Assembly: GCF_010729105.1 (NCBI RefSeq)
Contig: NZ_AP022573.1
Location: forward strand, 744,001-808,000
DNA from: Mycobacterium saskatchewanense
Lineage (GTDB): Bacteria > Actinomycetota > Actinomycetes > Mycobacteriales > Mycobacteriaceae
DNA length: 64,000 nucleotides
Reading direction: 5' to 3'
The notes beneath the pieces are model-generated. The model ran no database searches and was not told the DNA's origin. It worked only from the letters and a program-made list of their open reading frames with translations. The position numbers were made by a program, and so were the translations under genes. The stretch's first letter is position 1; every line of letters begins with the position of its first letter. Below are positions 50,340-58,390 of the stretch, piece by piece.

Positions 50340-52757
50340 ATGCCCGACCGGTTGCTCGACGCCGTCCGCGTCCTCGACCTGTCGACGGGCAACGCCGACG
50401 CCGTGACCCGCCTGTTCGCCGACCTGGGCGCCGACGTGCTCAAGGTGGAGTTTCCGGGTGGAAGCCCCGCGCGCGCGGCTCCGCCGACCCTCGCCGGTGC
50501 CGGCATCCCGTTCGCCGTCCACAACGCCAACAAGCGCGCGACGGTGCTGGACCCGTTCGACGAGGACGACTGCGTCCGCTTCTTCGACCTCGCCGGGGAG
50601 GCCGACATCGTGGTGGACAGCGGAGCCGACGGTGTGATCGCCTTCGGGACGTCGGGCGAGGAGTTGGCCGCCCGCTACCCGCACCTGGTGGTGCTGTCGG
50701 TCACCGACTTCGGTGCGACCGGCCCGCGGGCGTCGTGGTGCGCGACCGACCCCGTGCTGTACGCGATGTGCGGGGCCCTGTCGCGGTCCGGCCCCACCAC
50801 GGGCACACCCGTGCTGCCGCCCGACGGCATCGCGTCGGCGACCGCCGCGGTTCAGGCGGCGTGGGCCGCGCTGGCCGCTTACTACAACCGGTTACGTTGC
50901 GGCACAGGAGATTTCATCGACTTCTCGCGGTACGACGCCGTCGTGATGGCACTCGACCCGGCGTTCGGGTCGCACGGGCAGGCCGCCGCCGGCGCCCGCA
51001 GCGCCGCGCGCTGGCGGGGGCGGCCGAAGAATCAGGACGCCTACCCGATCCTGCCGTGCCGGGACGGCTTCGTGCGGTTGTGTGTCATGGCGCCGCGGCA
51101 GTGGCGCGGGCTGCGGCGGTGGCTGGGGGAGCCGGAGGAGTTCCAGGATCCGAAGTACGACGTGATCGGCGCGCGCATGGCGGCGTGGCCCGAGATCGGC
51201 GCGCTGGTCCGGGAGTTGTTCGCCGGGCAGACGATGAAGGACCTGGTGGCCGCCGGCCAGGCGCACGGCGTGCCGATCGCCGCGGTGCTGCCGCCGTCCT
51301 GGGTGCTGGACTCCGAGCACTTCCAGGCCGTCGGCGCGATCACCGAGGCCGAGCTCGTCCCGGGCGTGCGCACCCGCATCCCTACCGGCTATTTCGTCGT
51401 CGACGGACAGCGCTTGGGCTTCCGCACCCCGGCGCCCGCCATCGGGGAGGACCAGCCGTACTGGCTCGGCGGCCCGCCGGTCGCGCCGGCCACACCGGGC
51501 AAGGTCGGCGACTACCCCTTCCGTGGGCTGCGCATCCTCGACCTCGGCATCATTGTGGCCGGCGGCGAGCTGGGCCGGCTGTTCGGCGACCTGGGCGCCG
51601 AGGTCATCAAGGTGGAGAGCCCGGACTATCCCGACGGCCTGCGGCAGGCCCGCGCCGGCGACGCGATGAGCGAGTCGTTTGCCTGGACACACCGCAACCA
51701 GCTCGGTTTCGGGCTCGACCTGCGCAGCGCCGAGGGCAGGCGGGTCTTCGGCCGGCTGGTCGCCGAGGCCGACGCCGTCTTCGCCAACTTCAAACCGGGA
51801 ACCCTTGCCTCGCTTGGGTTTTCCTACGACGCGCTGCGAGCCGCGAACCCGCGCATCGTGTTGGCCGAGAGCAGCGCCTACGGCGACCGGGGGCCGTGGA
51901 GCACCCGGATGGGCTACGGCCCGCTGGTCCGCGCCGCCACCGGCGTCACCCGGCTGTGGACGCCGGCAGACCCGGACGACGGGAACGATCGGGCCGACGA
52001 CGCGCGGCACGCCTTCTACGACGCGACGACGATCTTTCCCGACCACGTGGTTGGGCGGATCACCGCGATCGCCGCGCTGGCCGCGCTGATCCGCCGCGAC
52101 CATACCGGCAGGGGAGCCCACGTCCACATCTCCCAGGCCGAAGCCGTGGTCAACCAGCTCGACACCCTGTACGTCACCCAGGCCGCGGTCGCCGCCGGCC
52201 TGAGCCGCATCCGCGACGACACCGCCCTGCACGCCGTCTACCCGTGCGCCGGCGACGACGAGTGGTGCGTCATCTCGATCCCGTCGGATGACGACTGGCG
52301 GCACGTCGCCGGGTTGCTCGATCACCCGCAGTGGGCCGACGACCCTCGCTTCGCCACCGGCGAGGCCCGGCTGGCCCACCGGCGCGACCTGGTCGGCCTG
52401 GTGTCCGCGTGGACCCGGACGCGCACGCCCGTGCGGACCGCCGAACTGCTGCAGGCGGTCGGCGTCCCGGCCGGGCCGATGAACCGGCCGCCGGACATTC
52501 TCGAGGACCCGCAGCTGCTGGGGCGAAGGCTGTTCAGCGACATGACGCATCCCTTGATCGAGCGGCCGCTCCCCGCCGAGACCGGCCCGGCGCCCTTTCG
52601 GCACATCCCGCCGGCCCCGCAGCGCCCGGCGCCGCTGCCCGGCCAGGACACCCGGCAGATATGCCGAGACGTGCTGGGCATGAGCCCCGCGGAAACCGAG
52701 CGGCTCCTCGCCGACCGCGTGCTGTTCGGTCCCCCGCGGGCCGGTTCTGATTCATAG
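50340..52757 (+). CDS. Two-domain family III (CaiB/BaiF) CoA-transferase (Rv1866-like)
   Basis: 805 residues, about twice the family length. Two tandem CaiB/BaiF units are visible: the first starts VRVLDLSTGNADAVTRLFADLGADVLKVE, the second (about residue 395) LRILDLGIIVAGGELGRLFGDLGAEVIKVESPDY. The second half keeps the usual LDLRSAEGRRVFGRLV and FKPGTLASLG blocks, and a catalytic Asp candidate. The first half is more divergent, so it may be structural. Family III enzymes move CoA between carboxylic acids. Followed after 18 bp by a thiolase-like gene; both probably act in one acyl-CoA pathway. Confidence 0.9.
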   Translation: MPDRLLDAVRVLDLSTGNADAVTRLFADLGADVLKVEFPGGSPARAAPPTLAGAGIPFAVHNANKRATVLDPFDEDDCVRFFDLAGEADIVVDSGADGVIAFGTSGEELAARYPHLVVLSVTDFGATGPRASWCATDPVLYAMCGALSRSGPTTGTPVLPPDGIASATAAVQAAWAALAAYYNRLRCGTGDFIDFSRYDAVVMALDPAFGSHGQAAAGARSAARWRGRPKNQDAYPILPCRDGFVRLCVMAPRQWRGLRRWLGEPEEFQDPKYDVIGARMAAWPEIGALVRELFAGQTMKDLVAAGQAHGVPIAAVLPPSWVLDSEHFQAVGAITEAELVPGVRTRIPTGYFVVDGQRLGFRTPAPAIGEDQPYWLGGPPVAPATPGKVGDYPFRGLRILDLGIIVAGGELGRLFGDLGAEVIKVESPDYPDGLRQARAGDAMSESFAWTHRNQLGFGLDLRSAEGRRVFGRLVAEADAVFANFKPGTLASLGFSYDALRAANPRIVLAESSAYGDRGPWSTRMGYGPLVRAATGVTRLWTPADPDDGNDRADDARHAFYDATTIFPDHVVGRITAIAALAALIRRDHTGRGAHVHISQAEAVVNQLDTLYVTQAAVAAGLSRIRDDTALHAVYPCAGDDEWCVISIPSDDDWRHVAGLLDHPQWADDPRFATGEARLAHRRDLVGLVSAWTRTRTPVRTAELLQAVGVPAGPMNRPPDILEDPQLLGRRLFSDMTHPLIERPLPAETGPAPFRHIPPAPQRPAPLPGQDTRQICRDVLGMSPAETERLLADRVLFGPPRAGSDS

Positions 52758-52763
52758 CCACGC

Positions 52764-52769
52764 TAAATT
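52764..52769 (+). promoter_or_regulatory. -10 hexamer for leaderless thiolase-like gene
   Basis: TAAATT is exactly 12 bp upstream of the ATG at 52776. It overlaps the 3' spacer after the CoA-transferase stop, so the gene may have its own start as well as read-through. Confidence 0.45.
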
Positions 52770-52775
52770 CGTCCC

Positions 52776-54269
52776 ATGACAGTCGACCCCAGGACGCCGG
52801 TGCTGATCGGCTGCGGCCAGGTCAACCACCGCGACGACATCGACCCGGCGGCGCGGTCGGTGGAACCGGTCGACCTGATGGAAGCCGCGGCGCGGGAGGC
52901 CGCGGACGGCCGCGTCATTGAGGCCGTGGACTCCATCCGCGTCGTCAACATCCTGTCCGCCCAGTACCGCGACCCGGGCCTGCTGCTCGGGCAGCGCCTC
53001 GGCGCCGCCGACTTCACCACGCTGTACAGTCCCGTCGGCGGCAACGTCCCGCAGTCCCTGGTCAACCAGGCCTGCCTGGACATTCAGCGGGGACGGGCGG
53101 GCGTCGTGCTGCTGGCGGGCGCCGAGACATGGCGCACGCGGCGGGGCCTGCGGGCACGCGGCGCGAAGCTGGTGTGGACGGCCCAGGATCAGTCGGTGCC
53201 GATGGCGGAGGTCAGCGGCGATGACGTCCCGATGGCGGGCGACGCCGAGATCAGGATCGGGCTCGACCGGCCGGCGTACGTGTACCCGCTGTTCGAAGAG
53301 GCGCTTCGCATCGCCCGCGGCGAGTCGATCGAGGACCATCTCAACCGGATCGCCGCGCTGTGGGCGCGCTTCAGCGCCGTCGCCGTCGACAACCCGCACG
53401 CCTGGATCCGCAAGCCCGTCACGGCCGAGGAGATCCGGCAAGCCGGCCCCCGGAACCGGATGATCAGCTGGCCCTACACCAAGCTGATGAACTCGAACAA
53501 CATGGTGGACCAGGGCGCCGCCCTGGTGCTGACGTCGGTCGAGCAGGCCACGCGCCTGCGGGTGCCGCAGGAGCGCTGGGTCTTCCCGCACGCCGGCGCG
53601 GACGCCCACGACACCCCGTCCATCGCCGAGCGCGACGAGCTGCACCGGTCGGCCGCCATCCGGATCGCCGGCGCGCGGGCGTTGGAACTGGCCGGCCTGG
53701 GAGCGGGCGGCATTGACGACGTCGACTACGTCGACCTGTACTCGTGCTTCCCGTCGGCGGTGCAGGTGGCGGCCACCGAACTGGGACTGCCCGCCGACGA
53801 TCCCGCCCGCCCCCTGACCGTCACCGGCGGCCTCACGTTCGCCGGCGGCCCATGGAGCAACTACGTGATGCACTCCATCGCGACCATGGCCGGGTTGCTG
53901 GTGGCAAACCCCGGGCGGCGCGGGCTGATCACCGCCAACGGCGGCTACCTGACCAAGCACAGCTTCGGCGTGTACGCGACCGAGCCGCCCGCCGAGTTCC
54001 GCTGGGAGGACGTGCAGCGCGCGGTGGACTCCGAACCCACGCGGAAGGCGCTGGTCGAGTGGGCGGGCATCGGCACGGTCGAGTCATGGACCACGCCGTT
54101 CGACCGCGAGGGTGAGCCGGAGAAGGCCTTCCTGGCCGTTCGCACCCCCGACGGGGCCCGGGCCTTGGCCGTGATCGCCGATCCGGAGGCGGCGCGTGCG
54201 ACCGTGAGCGAAGATATCAGTGGCGCCAGCGTCGCCGTCGCCGCTGACGGCAGCGCCACGTTGCAGTAA
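52776..54269 (+). CDS. Thiolase-like protein type 1 (TLP1-like, Rv1867)
   Basis: 497 residues. Thiolase fold: TPVLIGCGQVNHRDD, PVGGNVPQSLVNQACLDI (the position of the nucleophilic Cys; here the residues before QSL lack an obvious catalytic CxS motif), VLLAGAETWRTRRGLR, DLYSCFPSAVQVAATELGL, and TVTGGLTFAGGPWSNYVMHS with the C-terminal GGPxxNY motif. An extra C-terminal domain from about 420 (ESWTTPFDREGEPEKAFLAV) matches the TLP1 additional domain described in M. smegmatis. TLP1 proteins lack normal thiolase activity; real function unknown. Confidence 0.85.
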   Translation: MTVDPRTPVLIGCGQVNHRDDIDPAARSVEPVDLMEAAAREAADGRVIEAVDSIRVVNILSAQYRDPGLLLGQRLGAADFTTLYSPVGGNVPQSLVNQACLDIQRGRAGVVLLAGAETWRTRRGLRARGAKLVWTAQDQSVPMAEVSGDDVPMAGDAEIRIGLDRPAYVYPLFEEALRIARGESIEDHLNRIAALWARFSAVAVDNPHAWIRKPVTAEEIRQAGPRNRMISWPYTKLMNSNNMVDQGAALVLTSVEQATRLRVPQERWVFPHAGADAHDTPSIAERDELHRSAAIRIAGARALELAGLGAGGIDDVDYVDLYSCFPSAVQVAATELGLPADDPARPLTVTGGLTFAGGPWSNYVMHSIATMAGLLVANPGRRGLITANGGYLTKHSFGVYATEPPAEFRWEDVQRAVDSEPTRKALVEWAGIGTVESWTTPFDREGEPEKAFLAVRTPDGARALAVIADPEAARATVSEDISGASVAVAADGSATLQ

Positions 54270-54397
54270 CGGTTTTGCGTCATTGCGCCAGCTCAGGGCG
54301 CTATTTCTGGATCAGCGGTCGCTAAGGCCATGCCAACTTGCCTATTGTCGACGGGGACGCTGGGCAAGTGAGCGGAGGTGAGTGGAGGTGAGACCGG

Positions 54398-56479
54398 GTG
54401 CGGATCCTGGTTACCGACGCCACCGGCGCGGTCGGGCGGCTGGTCGCACGGCAGCTCATCGCCGCCGGGCACACGGTCACCGGCATCGCGCGGCGCCCCC
54501 ACCCCGGCCTTGACCCGGCCGTCGAACTCGTCTGCGCACCGCTGGGGGACCCGGTCCTGCAGAGTCTGACCGACCAGGCCGACGCGGTCATCCACCTGGC
54601 GCCGGTCGACGACAGCGCGCCGGGCAGCGCCGACCTCAACGGGGTCGCGCACGTGACCGACGCCGCAGCGCGCGTGGGCGCCCGGCTGCTGTTTCTCTCG
54701 CAGGCGGCGGGCCCGCAAGACCTGTACCGCCCCGCGGAGGCGCTGGTCTCCGGCAGCTGGGGCCCCACTCTGGTCGTCCGCATCGCGCCGCCGGTCGGCC
54801 GCCAGCTCGACTGGATGGTGTGCCGCACGGTGGCCACCCTGCTGCGCGCGAAGATGTCGAAGGCCTCCGCACAGCCGATGCGGGTACTGCATCTCGACGA
54901 CCTCGTGCGCTTCCTGGTGTCGGCGGTGACCACCGAACGCACCGGCGTCGTGGACCTGGCGACCCCGGACACCGTCAACGTCATCACCGCCTGGCGGTTG
55001 CTGCGTTCCGTCGACCCTCGGTCCCGGGCGCCGCATCAGGTGCTCAGCTGGCCGCAGCTGGCTCCCGAGATGGACCTCACCGCCTTGCACGAGGACTGGA
55101 CGTTCGAGTTCGGCTGGCAGGCGGCCGAGGCCGTCGCCGACACCGCACGCGGGCTCGTCGGTCGCCGCATCGCCGCCGCGGGCGCGGCGGGTCACGGCGG
55201 TCAGGCGCCGCTGCCGGTCGAGGTGCTCCCGCGGCCCCGGCCCTCGGGGGAGCTGCGCAGCGCGGCCCCCGAGGGGCTCGAGGGCGAGTTCGACGACCGG
55301 ATCGATCCGCGGTTCCCCGTCTTCAGCGCCGCCGGCCTTGCCGGGGCCCTGCCGGGGCCGCTGACACCGCTGACGCTCGACGTGCAGCTGAGCGGGCTGC
55401 GCACGGCCGGGCGCGTGATGGGTAAGGTGCTCGCCCTCGGCGGCGCGGTGGACGACGAGTGGGGGAGCCGGGCCGTCGCGGTGTTCGGCCACCGCGCCTA
55501 CGTGGGCGTATCGGCCGGCATCGTCGCCGCGGCGCAGCTGCCGGGCTGGGATCCGGACGCCATCGCCCGCGACGCCCTCGTCGGGCAGCCGCACGTCGGC
55601 GACCCCCTGCCGTTCGGCGAGCCGCAATTGGCCGGCGGGGCACTGGGATCGGTCGCCAAGGCGGTGGTCGCGGTGCGGTCCCTGGCCCTCCTGCGCCACC
55701 TCAAGTCCGACACCGAGGCGTTCGGCGCCGCCGCCGAGGCCGAACGCCTCGACGCGGCCCAGCTGGCGTCGCTGCCCGACGCCGCCCTCGAGGTGCGGCT
55801 CCGGCTGCTGCGGGACCGCATCCACCAGGGCTGGATCCTCACCGCGCTGGGCCTGATCGACGCCGGGGTCACGTCCGGGCTGGGCATGATCATGGAAAGC
55901 CGCCGGATCATCACGGAGACCACCGAGCTGGCCGGGCTGTTGCATGCCGACCCGCCCCTGTGCGCGCTGGCCAGAGAGGGCAACCTGGCCAGCATCCGGG
56001 CGTTGTCCCCGAAGACCGCCGCCGCCGTCGATGCGGCCGTCGCGCGGTTGGGGCACCGCGGGCCCGGCGAGGCGGAGTTGGCCAGCGCCACGTTCGCCGA
56101 CGACCCGGCCATGCTCTTGACGGCGGTCTCCGAATTCGCCGCGGAGCCCGCCGATCCCGGCCAGCCGCCGGCGCCCCGGCCGCGGCGGCTATCGCCCGGT
56201 GCCCGCGGCTTGCGGGAGCCGGCCCTCGACGCCACCCTCCGGTTCACCCACGAGATGCGAAGGACGTTGCGGGAGCTGGGGTCGCGACGCGTTTCCGCGG
56301 ACGCCTTCGACGCCGCCGACGACGTGTACTACCTGACCTGCGACGAACTGCTGACCATGCCGGTCGACGCCCGGCTGCGGATCAAGCGCCGGCGCGCCGA
56401 GCGGGAACGGCTGCAGGCGCAGCGCCCACCCGACGTGATCGACGGGACGTGGACCCCCGTCGACCCGGACGCCGACTGA
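54398..56479 (+). CDS. NAD(P)-binding SDR/epimerase fused to PEP-synthase-like domain (Rv1868-like)
   Basis: 693 residues. N-terminal extended-SDR Rossmann domain (MRILVTDATGAVGRLVARQL) over about 1-270. The middle/C-terminal part resembles the region of PEP synthase/rifampin phosphotransferase-like enzymes (LPGPLTPLTLDVQLSGLRTAGRV at about 313-335; DAADDVYYLTCDELL near 630-644). The swivelling phosphohistidine domain expected at the end of PEP-utilizers is not present, so phosphotransfer seems unlikely. A rare fusion. GTG start; 128 bp after the thiolase-like gene on the same strand. Confidence 0.82.
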   Translation: MRILVTDATGAVGRLVARQLIAAGHTVTGIARRPHPGLDPAVELVCAPLGDPVLQSLTDQADAVIHLAPVDDSAPGSADLNGVAHVTDAAARVGARLLFLSQAAGPQDLYRPAEALVSGSWGPTLVVRIAPPVGRQLDWMVCRTVATLLRAKMSKASAQPMRVLHLDDLVRFLVSAVTTERTGVVDLATPDTVNVITAWRLLRSVDPRSRAPHQVLSWPQLAPEMDLTALHEDWTFEFGWQAAEAVADTARGLVGRRIAAAGAAGHGGQAPLPVEVLPRPRPSGELRSAAPEGLEGEFDDRIDPRFPVFSAAGLAGALPGPLTPLTLDVQLSGLRTAGRVMGKVLALGGAVDDEWGSRAVAVFGHRAYVGVSAGIVAAAQLPGWDPDAIARDALVGQPHVGDPLPFGEPQLAGGALGSVAKAVVAVRSLALLRHLKSDTEAFGAAAEAERLDAAQLASLPDAALEVRLRLLRDRIHQGWILTALGLIDAGVTSGLGMIMESRRIITETTELAGLLHADPPLCALAREGNLASIRALSPKTAAAVDAAVARLGHRGPGEAELASATFADDPAMLLTAVSEFAAEPADPGQPPAPRPRRLSPGARGLREPALDATLRFTHEMRRTLRELGSRRVSADAFDAADDVYYLTCDELLTMPVDARLRIKRRRAERERLQAQRPPDVIDGTWTPVDPDAD

Positions 56480-56483
56480 CGGA

Positions 56484-57209
56484 TCAGCCCAGCAGCTCAC
56501 GCAATCGCATCGCGTTGCGCACGGCATGGCCGCCGAGGTCGTTGTTGAAGTACATCCAAACGTCCCTGCCGTCGCCGTCCCACTCGGCGACCAGGCCGGC
56601 CCACCGGCGCAGGTCCTCGTCCGGATAGGAACCCTCGTACATGGCGTTCGGGTCGGGACCGTGCATCCGCACGTACACCAGGTCGGTGGTGGCCCGCGGG
56701 ATGCACGGCAGCCCCGCGCCGCTCATCACCACGTAGGCGGCGCGCCGACGCTCGAGCAGCTCGTACACTTCGGGGTCGTTCCACGACGGGTGCCGCAGTT
56801 CCACGGCGACCCGGATGGCCGCGGGCACGGCGCGCAGGAACGCGTCCAGGCGGCCGTCATCGCGCTGCTGCTCGGGATGCAGTTGCACCAGCAGCACCCC
56901 GTGCCGGTCACCCAGCAGCTGCCAACACCGTTCGAACCGCTCGATCCACGGCTCCGGCGAGGCCAGGCGGCGATAGTGGGTGAGCCCCCGATGGGCCTTG
57001 ACCGACATCGTGAAGCCGGGCGGCAGCTGGGCGCGCCACCCGGCGAACGTCGAATCCTTGGGCCAGCGATAGAAACTGGCGTTCAGCTCGACGGTGTCGA
57101 ACACCTCGACGTAGCGGGCCAGCCGCCGCGCGGACGGCAGGCCCTTGGGGTAGAGCACGTCCACCCAGTGGTTGTAGGACCACCCGGACGTGCCGATCCG
57201 GACCGTCAA
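56484..57209 (-). CDS. DUF72 family protein
   Basis: 241 residues from a TTG at 57209 that overlaps the upstream gene's stop (TTGA). DUF72 TIM-barrel features: RIGTSGWSYNHW at the N-terminus, VELNASFYRWP, VKAHRGLTHYRRL, LLVQLHPEQQRDD, AVELRHPSW and VYVRMHGPD. The family (YecE-like) is widespread, sometimes with proposed repair or redox roles, but has no proven activity. Upstream codons are open for some distance but lack a better start. Coupled translation with the HhH-GPD gene implies joint function, perhaps in DNA repair. Confidence 0.87.
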   Translation of the reverse strand: MTVRIGTSGWSYNHWVDVLYPKGLPSARRLARYVEVFDTVELNASFYRWPKDSTFAGWRAQLPPGFTMSVKAHRGLTHYRRLASPEPWIERFERCWQLLGDRHGVLLVQLHPEQQRDDGRLDAFLRAVPAAIRVAVELRHPSWNDPEVYELLERRRAAYVVMSGAGLPCIPRATTDLVYVRMHGPDPNAMYEGSYPDEDLRRWAGLVAEWDGDGRDVWMYFNNDLGGHAVRNAMRLRELLG

Positions 57210-57841
57210 CCGGTCACCCGCCGGCGCACCTCGTCGTCCAGCGACACCCGCACGAGCGCCGCGGCCAGGCGCGCATTGTCGTGCGGCGCAAGCGCTCCCA
57301 ACTGTGCCGGCTTGACGGGCAGGCCCAGTTGTTTCGCGGCACCGGCGGCCCGGTCGTCGAAGTGGGGCCGCACCCAGGGCCACACGTCCTGCACCTCGCG
57401 CAGAAAGATGTCGGCGCCGGTGTCGCCGATGCCCTTGAATTTCTTGAGCATGCGTTTCGCCGCCGCGACGTCGTGCCCGCTGCGCTCGGCGAGCTCGCGC
57501 AGATCACCCGAGTAGTCGTCGCGGACCAGCGCGGCCATGTCGACGAGGCGGGTCGCCGAGCTCTCGTCGTAGCGCACATAGTGGGCGCGCCCGAACGCGT
57601 CGATCATGGTCCGGCGGTCCGCATCCAGCACGGCCTTCGGCGTGCGCAGGCCCGCGGCGAACAGTTCGCGCGCGGCAGCCATGGCGATCGCGGCATCGAT
57701 CGGCTTGCTGGCCAGCATGCACAGCACGAGCAGCTGGAACAGTGGCATCGGCTTGTCGGCGATCTTGATGCGCGCCTCCGCCGCGTAGGTGGTACCGGCC
57801 GCGTCCAGCAGCCGTTTCACCGTCTCGTCGCGCTTGCCCAC
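57206..57841 (-). CDS. HhH-GPD superfamily endonuclease III-like protein
   Basis: 211 residues. Helix-hairpin-helix KFKGIGDTGADIFLREVQDVWPWVRP at about 134-159 followed by the GPD-like loop; the catalytic Lys of Nth-type glycosylases would lie in the hairpin but is not clear, and no FeS cysteine cluster is present. Likely a divergent base-excision glycosylase or a non-catalytic relative. Its stop overlaps the DUF72 start. Confidence 0.82.
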   Translation of the reverse strand: MGKRDETVKRLLDAAGTTYAAEARIKIADKPMPLFQLLVLCMLASKPIDAAIAMAAARELFAAGLRTPKAVLDADRRTMIDAFGRAHYVRYDESSATRLVDMAALVRDDYSGDLRELAERSGHDVAAAKRMLKKFKGIGDTGADIFLREVQDVWPWVRPHFDDRAAGAAKQLGLPVKPAQLGALAPHDNARLAAALVRVSLDDEVRRRVTG

Positions 57842-57900
57842 ACTGCACCGCTTACCCGGGGTTTACCCCCGCCAACCCGGCCCACCAGCACCCCTCTACC

Positions 57901-57962
57901 CGCGAGCGCGCGTGTCGGTACGGCGACACGCCGCGTAGCCGGTACATTTGCGGACGCTCGCG
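57901..57962 (+). repeat. 62-bp double-hairpin dispersed element, copy C
   Basis: Perfect terminal inverted repeats CGCGAGCG/CGCTCGCG and perfect inner hairpin CGTGTCG-GTACGG-CGACACG. Gapless 62-bp match to the elements at 27680-27741 and (inverted) 12451-12512. Lies between the HhH-GPD gene start and the 3' end of the TfoX-like gene. Confidence 0.85.
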
Positions 57963-57975
57963 GCACGGGTGCCGC

Positions 57976-58308
57976 TTACTTCGGCGGCAGGCTGCGCGCG
58001 TAGCCGACGCCGCGGGTCACCCAACCCTGCAGCTGGCGCCGGGTCCGCAGCCCGCCGACCGCGACGCGTACCCACCCGCGGGTCTCCCGCCCGGCCATCA
58101 CCATGGGGTCGACATGGTCACGTCGCAGCAGCGCGTCGGTGTCGTCCGGCGGCACCCGCACCAGCAGGCCGCCCTGGCCGCTCACGGCCACGGACATGTT
58201 GCCGTTGATCAGGAAGGCCAGGCCGCCGAACATGCGCTTCTCGTCGACGCCGCGCTCGGCGCCGAGGAGTTCACGTATCCCGTTGGCCAGATCTTCGTCG
58301 TAGGCCAT
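57976..58308 (-). CDS. TfoX N-terminal domain protein
   Basis: 110 residues. Matches the TfoX_N family: MAYDEDLANGIRELLGAERGVDEKRMFGGLAFLINGNMSVAV (read in parts), LLVRVPPDDTDALL and MAGRETRGWVRV. In other bacteria the full-length TfoX regulates competence; single-domain versions are of unknown function. Separated from lon by a strong hairpin. Confidence 0.87.
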   Translation of the reverse strand: MAYDEDLANGIRELLGAERGVDEKRMFGGLAFLINGNMSVAVSGQGGLLVRVPPDDTDALLRRDHVDPMVMAGRETRGWVRVAVGGLRTRRQLQGWVTRGVGYARSLPPK

Positions 58309-58320
58309 CCGCAGACCATA

Positions 58321-58354
58321 GCGCCGAGCGTGACGGGACTGTCACGCTCGGCGC
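58321..58354 (-). terminator. Strong hairpin downstream of lon
   Basis: Perfect 14-bp stem GCGCCGAGCGTGAC/GTCACGCTCGGCGC with a 6-nt loop, in the 82-bp gap between the lon stop and the TfoX-like start. A second 7-bp palindrome (CGAACGT...ACGTTCG) follows at about 58355-58381. No T-run, so a mycobacterial-type I-shaped terminator is inferred. Confidence 0.6.
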
Positions 58355-58390
58355 CGAACGTAGACACCAGCGTCACGTTCGCGGCAGGGG

